From positions 1 through 9,422 of the forward strand of contig JAISPO010000102.1 in NCBI GenBank assembly GCA_031274855.1: a stretch of 9,422 nucleotides of DNA, read 5' to 3'. Numbering within the stretch: the first letter of the stretch is position 1; each line of letters begins with the position of its first letter. A program made the position numbers and the translations under genes. The stretch comes from Zoogloeaceae bacterium. Its GTDB lineage: Bacteria; Pseudomonadota; Gammaproteobacteria; Burkholderiales; Rhodocyclaceae. Positions 5,930 through 9,422 of this stretch are shown piece after piece. A model generated the notes under the pieces. That model saw only the letters and a list, made by a program, of their open reading frames with translations, did not search any database and was not told the DNA's origin.

Positions 5930-6421
5930 ATGTCGAATTCAACAAGCAACAAATCCAAATCCAGAAGCAGCGCCCAACGGGCCAGAATCCTTGTGCTTCA
6001 TGGCCCTAACCTGAACCTGCTGGGCAAGCGGGAGCCGGAAATCTATGGCCGCGCAACACTGGCCGATATCCATAAGGGCATGGAAGCGCGGGCGCGTGCC
6101 TGCGGGGTGCAGATCGAGAGTTTCCAGAGCAACTCGGAAGGCGAACTGATCGACCGCATTCAGGCGGCGGCTTCCGAGGGCATTGAATTCATCATTATCA
6201 ATCCGGGCGCTTACAGCCATACCAGCATCGCCATCCCCGACGCCCTGCGCGGCGTCGCCATTCCCTATATGGAAGTGCACATTTCCAACATCCACGCCCG
6301 CGAGGCGTTCCGGCATCACTCCCATTTTTCCGCCAGCGCCGCAGGGGTTATTTGCGGCCTCGGCATTCAGGGCTACGAGCTGGCGCTCGATGCCGTTCTG
6401 GCGCGCATCAAGCAAGCCTAA
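5930..6421 (+). CDS. aroQ: 3-dehydroquinate dehydratase, type II
   Basis: AroQ catalyses the third step of the shikimate pathway, 3-dehydroquinate to 3-dehydroshikimate with loss of water, on the way to aromatic amino acids. The 163 residues form the small flavodoxin-like type II enzyme, usually a dodecamer. 'ILVLHGPNLNLLGKREPEIYG' (20-40) carries the catalytic Arg34 and Tyr39 on the flexible lid. Further on are 'FQSNSEGELID' (65-75), 'IINPGAYSHTSIA' (89-101) with substrate-binding Asn91, 'EVHISNIHARE' (115-125) with catalytic His117, Arg128 in 'FRHHS', and 'GLGIQGYELAL'. The first 18 residues, rich in Ser, Asn and Lys, extend beyond the usual short N terminus. No other ATG lies between 5930 and the conserved core, so this start is kept; GAGG at 5913-5916 is a rather distant ribosome site. 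It stands 53 bases before accB on the same strand, a common arrangement. Confidence 0.96.
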   Translation: MSNSTSNKSKSRSSAQRARILVLHGPNLNLLGKREPEIYGRATLADIHKGMEARARACGVQIESFQSNSEGELIDRIQAAASEGIEFIIINPGAYSHTSIAIPDALRGVAIPYMEVHISNIHAREAFRHHSHFSASAAGVICGLGIQGYELALDAVLARIKQA

Positions 6422-6435
6422 TCATAGAAACCAGC

Positions 6436-6450
6436 GGCGGCAATCCCGCC
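6436..6450 (+). other. GC-rich hairpin between aroQ and accB
   Basis: GGCGG-CAATC-CCGCC can form a 5-base-pair stem with a 5-base loop in the 53-base aroQ-accB gap, 14 bases before the accB ribosome site. There is no T-run after it, so it does not look like an intrinsic terminator. It might tune read-through or mRNA stability between the two genes, or be chance in GC-rich DNA. Confidence 0.25.
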
Positions 6451-6464
6451 CACGACAGACCTAC

Positions 6465-6469
6465 AGGAG
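6465..6469 (+). promoter_or_regulatory. ribosome binding site fixing the accB start
   Basis: AGGAG stands five bases before the ATG at 6475. It decides the start against an upstream in-frame ATG at 6352, which lies inside aroQ and would add 41 residues foreign to the family. Confidence 0.8.
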
Positions 6470-6474
6470 TCAGC

Positions 6475-6933
6475 ATGGACCTGCGCAAGCTCAAGACTTT
6501 GATTGACCTCGTCCAGAATTCCGGCATTTCGGAACTGGAAATCAGCGAGGGCGAGGAAAAAATCCGCATCGCCAAACACGGCAGCGCCGCCCCCGCCACC
6601 ACGACGGTGATGATGGGCGCGCCCATGATGTCCGCCGTCGCGCCCGCTGCGGCGGCTGTGCCTGCGGAAGCCGCAGCGGCTGCGCCAGCAGAGCCGGAAG
6701 GCCACCAGGTCAAGGCCCCGATGGTCGGCACTTTCTACCGTTCGGGCAGCCCGGGCGCGCCTGCCTTCGCTGAGGTTGGCCAGACCGTCAAGCAGGGCGA
6801 CACGCTGTGCATCATCGAAGCCATGAAGCTGATGAACGAAATTGAAGCCGACATTTCCGGCACCATCAAAGCGGTCCTGGTCGAAAACGGCCAGCCGGTC
6901 GAATTCGGCCAGCCGCTTTTCATCATCGGCTAA
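6475..6933 (+). CDS. accB: acetyl-CoA carboxylase biotin carboxyl carrier protein (BCCP)
   Basis: BCCP carries the biotin that is carboxylated by AccC and then delivers the carboxyl group to acetyl-CoA through the AccA/AccD carboxyltransferase, forming malonyl-CoA for fatty-acid synthesis. The protein has 152 residues, close to the 156 of E. coli. The N-terminal 'MDLRKLKTLIDLVQNSGISELEI' (1-23) is the family's dimer/AccC-interaction region. An Ala/Pro-rich flexible linker covers about 37-75. The biotinyl domain begins at 'VKAPMVGTFYRS' (79-90) and contains 'EAMKLMNEI' (115-123), where K118 is the biotinylated lysine. The 'FYRSGSPGAPAF' segment includes the thumb characteristic of bacterial BCCPs. 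accC follows after 17 bases, so the two subunits of the biotin carboxylase half-reaction are co-expressed, as in most bacteria. The linker DNA is very GC-rich and contains small inverted repeats that follow from Ala/Pro codon choice. Confidence 0.97.
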   Translation: MDLRKLKTLIDLVQNSGISELEISEGEEKIRIAKHGSAAPATTTVMMGAPMMSAVAPAAAAVPAEAAAAAPAEPEGHQVKAPMVGTFYRSGSPGAPAFAEVGQTVKQGDTLCIIEAMKLMNEIEADISGTIKAVLVENGQPVEFGQPLFIIG

Positions 6934-6950
6934 GCCGGAAAAAGCGCGTC

Positions 6951-8309
<1,359 letters not shown>

Positions 8310-8313
8310 CCCC

Positions 8314-9198
8314 GTGTGGATTAGCGCCTCGACTACGACTGACGCGGATCATGCCGAAAAGTTGTCCGACATCCTTTTCGCGGCGGGCGCGTTTTCCGTC
8401 AGCGTCGAGGATGCCGAGGCCGGCACTGCCGCCGAGACGCCGCAATTCGGCGAGCCGGGCGCGCCCGCGATGCCGCTTTGGCGTTATTCCAGAGTCATCG
8501 CGCTATTCGAGCCGAATGAAGACATCAAGGAAGCTGTCGCCGCGGCCAAAGAGGCAGCGGGTCTTGGCGGCGCGTCCACCGATTACGCGCAAGTCGAAGA
8601 ACAGGACTGGGTTCGCCTGACCCAAGCGCAGTTCGAGCCGATCCGCATCAATGACCGGCTCTGGATCGTGCCCTCCTGGCATCAAACGCCCGATCCGGCG
8701 GCCATTAACATCACGCTCGATCCCGGCCTCGCTTTCGGCACCGGCTCGCATCCGACTACGCGCCTGTGTCTGGAATGGCTGTGCGAGCAGGTTCATAACG
8801 GCGACACCGTGCTCGACTACGGCTGCGGCTCGGGCATTCTCGCGCTGGCGGCGGCCAAGCTCGGCGCTGCCGATGCCGTCGGCGTGGATGTCGACGAACA
8901 CGCGCTGACAGCGGCGGCCGATAACGCCGCCAAGAATGGCGTGGCCCTGCGGCTGATCCATTCACGGCAGCCGCTTACGGAGCGTTTCTCGCTGGTGGTC
9001 GCCAATATCCTGACCAATCCCCTGTGCCTGCTGGCCCCGCTGATTTCGGCGCGTGTCGCGCCGGGAGGGCGGCTGGCGCTGGCGGGCGTGCTGGAAAGTC
9101 AAGCCGATCAAGTCATCGCCGCCTATGCCCCCCATATCAGGCTGACGGCGGGCGCGACGCTGGACGGCTGGGTGCGTCTGGAGGGCCGGCGGCCATGA
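8314..9198 (+). CDS. prmA: ribosomal protein L11 methyltransferase
   Basis: PrmA is a cytoplasmic S-adenosylmethionine-dependent enzyme that methylates amino groups of ribosomal protein L11. The 294 residues agree with the family (E. coli 293). The N-terminal L11-recognition domain (about 1-60) is followed by a linker. The methyltransferase domain contains 'LDPGLAFGTGSHPTTRLCLEWL' (135-156), SAM-binding motif I 'VLDYGCGSGILALAAAKLGA' (166-185), the acidic 'GVDVDEHAL' (190-198) and 'VVANILTNPL' (228-237), equivalent to the NPP-type catalytic loop. The start is GTG at 8314, which gives 'MWISAS', aligned with the E. coli 'MPWIQL' start; AAAGG at 8301-8305 serves as ribosome site. It is four bases from accC and its stop overlaps the next gene by four bases (ATGA), so it belongs to the accBC transcript, as is common in betaproteobacteria. 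Confidence 0.97.
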   Translation: MWISASTTTDADHAEKLSDILFAAGAFSVSVEDAEAGTAAETPQFGEPGAPAMPLWRYSRVIALFEPNEDIKEAVAAAKEAAGLGGASTDYAQVEEQDWVRLTQAQFEPIRINDRLWIVPSWHQTPDPAAINITLDPGLAFGTGSHPTTRLCLEWLCEQVHNGDTVLDYGCGSGILALAAAKLGAADAVGVDVDEHALTAAADNAAKNGVALRLIHSRQPLTERFSLVVANILTNPLCLLAPLISARVAPGGRLALAGVLESQADQVIAAYAPHIRLTAGATLDGWVRLEGRRP

Positions 9199-9422
9199 TG
9201 CTGACACGTTGCCCCTATTGCAGCGCGATTTTCCGCGTCACGGCTGAGCAGCTTCAGGTGCGGCAGGGACAGGTGCGCTGCGGCCAGTGCCGGCGGGTTT
9301 TCGACGGCGTGGTGGGGCTTGTGGAAGGCCAACCGCCGCCGCCCGCTGCTCCGCTGCCCATCACGCTGGCATCCGTTGTCCCGCCGCCCATCACTCGACC
9401 GCCCGTTGCTCCGCCGCCTCCC
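9195..9422 (+). CDS. zinc-ribbon protein, MJ0042/DUF3426 family, 5' part (3' end outside window)
   Basis: Only the first 76 codons are visible. The protein starts with a zinc ribbon: C6-P-Y-C9 and C29-G-Q-C32, with 'RCPYCSAIFRVTAEQLQVRQGQVRCGQC' typical of the MJ0042 finger that heads DUF3426 proteins. In that family a proline-rich cytoplasmic linker, a single membrane helix and a DUF3426 domain follow; they would lie beyond the window. The linker begins near residue 46 and is built from 10-residue proline-rich repeats. The start is ATG at 9195, overlapping the prmA stop as ATGA; the ATG at 9198 is an equal alternative and would remove one residue. DUF3426 genes directly after prmA are frequent in betaproteobacteria. 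The function is unknown. Confidence 0.85.
   Translation, partial: MMLTRCPYCSAIFRVTAEQLQVRQGQVRCGQCRRVFDGVVGLVEGQPPPPAAPLPITLASVVPPPITRPPVAPPPP
9341..9422 (+). repeat. 30-base tandem repeat coding for a proline-rich linker (runs off the window)
   Basis: Three units with a 30-base period are visible: 9341-9370, 9371-9400 and 9401-9422 (incomplete). They share a core of CCG-C/T-TG-or-CG-CCCATCAC in units 1 and 2, and GCCCG-C/T-TGCTCCG in units 1 and 3. In frame they encode 10-residue units PAAPLPITLA, SVVPPPITRP and PVAPPPP. The array may continue to the right. Confidence 0.6.

Noticed and set aside
6352..6474. Upstream in-frame ATG that would lengthen AccB by 41 residues
   Set aside because: It lies inside aroQ in another frame, and AGGAG before 6475 plus the canonical MDLRKLK start fix the true N terminus.
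6662..6676. Perfect inverted repeat CTGCGG-AAG-CCGCAG inside accB
   Set aside because: It falls in the Ala/Pro linker, where repeated GC-rich codons produce such stems by chance.

Overview
The window reads as an ordinary, GC-rich chromosomal stretch of a betaproteobacterium, most like Rhodocyclales or Nitrosomonadales. This rests on recognised protein families and gene order (aroQ-accB-accC-prmA-DUF3426, mpl, a classical RpoH, PdsR/PdsS-type regulators); no database search was possible. I see no insertion sequences, tRNA, rRNA, CRISPR or phage genes, and nearly all of the window is coding.

Layout. (1) 1-531: the 3' part of a small AsmA-like envelope protein. (2) 568-2915: a response regulator and sensor kinase overlapping by 4 bases, which I recognise as the PdsR/PdsS pair named for the proteobacterial dedicated sortase system. 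No sortase or sortase target is present, and the kinase appears to have a reduced sensor domain. (3) 2916-3885: a short control region and rpoH, the heat-shock sigma-32 gene. The control region holds a near-perfect CIRCE element, the HrcA operator, across the predicted promoter. (4) 3893-5239 on the minus strand: mpl, the murein-tripeptide recycling ligase, convergent with rpoH. (5) 5302-5895: a conserved protein of unknown function, divergent from mpl. (6) 5930-9422: a co-directional cluster of aroQ, accB, accC, prmA and the start of a zinc-ribbon DUF3426 protein.

How the genes work together. accB and accC encode the biotin carrier and biotin carboxylase of acetyl-CoA carboxylase, the first step of fatty-acid synthesis. 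aroQ feeds the shikimate pathway and prmA methylates ribosomal protein L11; they appear to share a housekeeping operon with accBC. mpl and the AsmA-like protein belong to the cell envelope. rpoH is a global regulator, and its CIRCE operator suggests that HrcA controls the sigma-32 supply.

I found no wholly new system. The points most worth a second look are the CIRCE site in front of rpoH, two unusual residues in the otherwise near-invariant core-binding segment of RpoH, the sortase-less PdsRS pair with a shortened sensor, the conserved unknown gene paired with mpl, and a 30-base tandem repeat coding for a proline-rich linker at the right edge.
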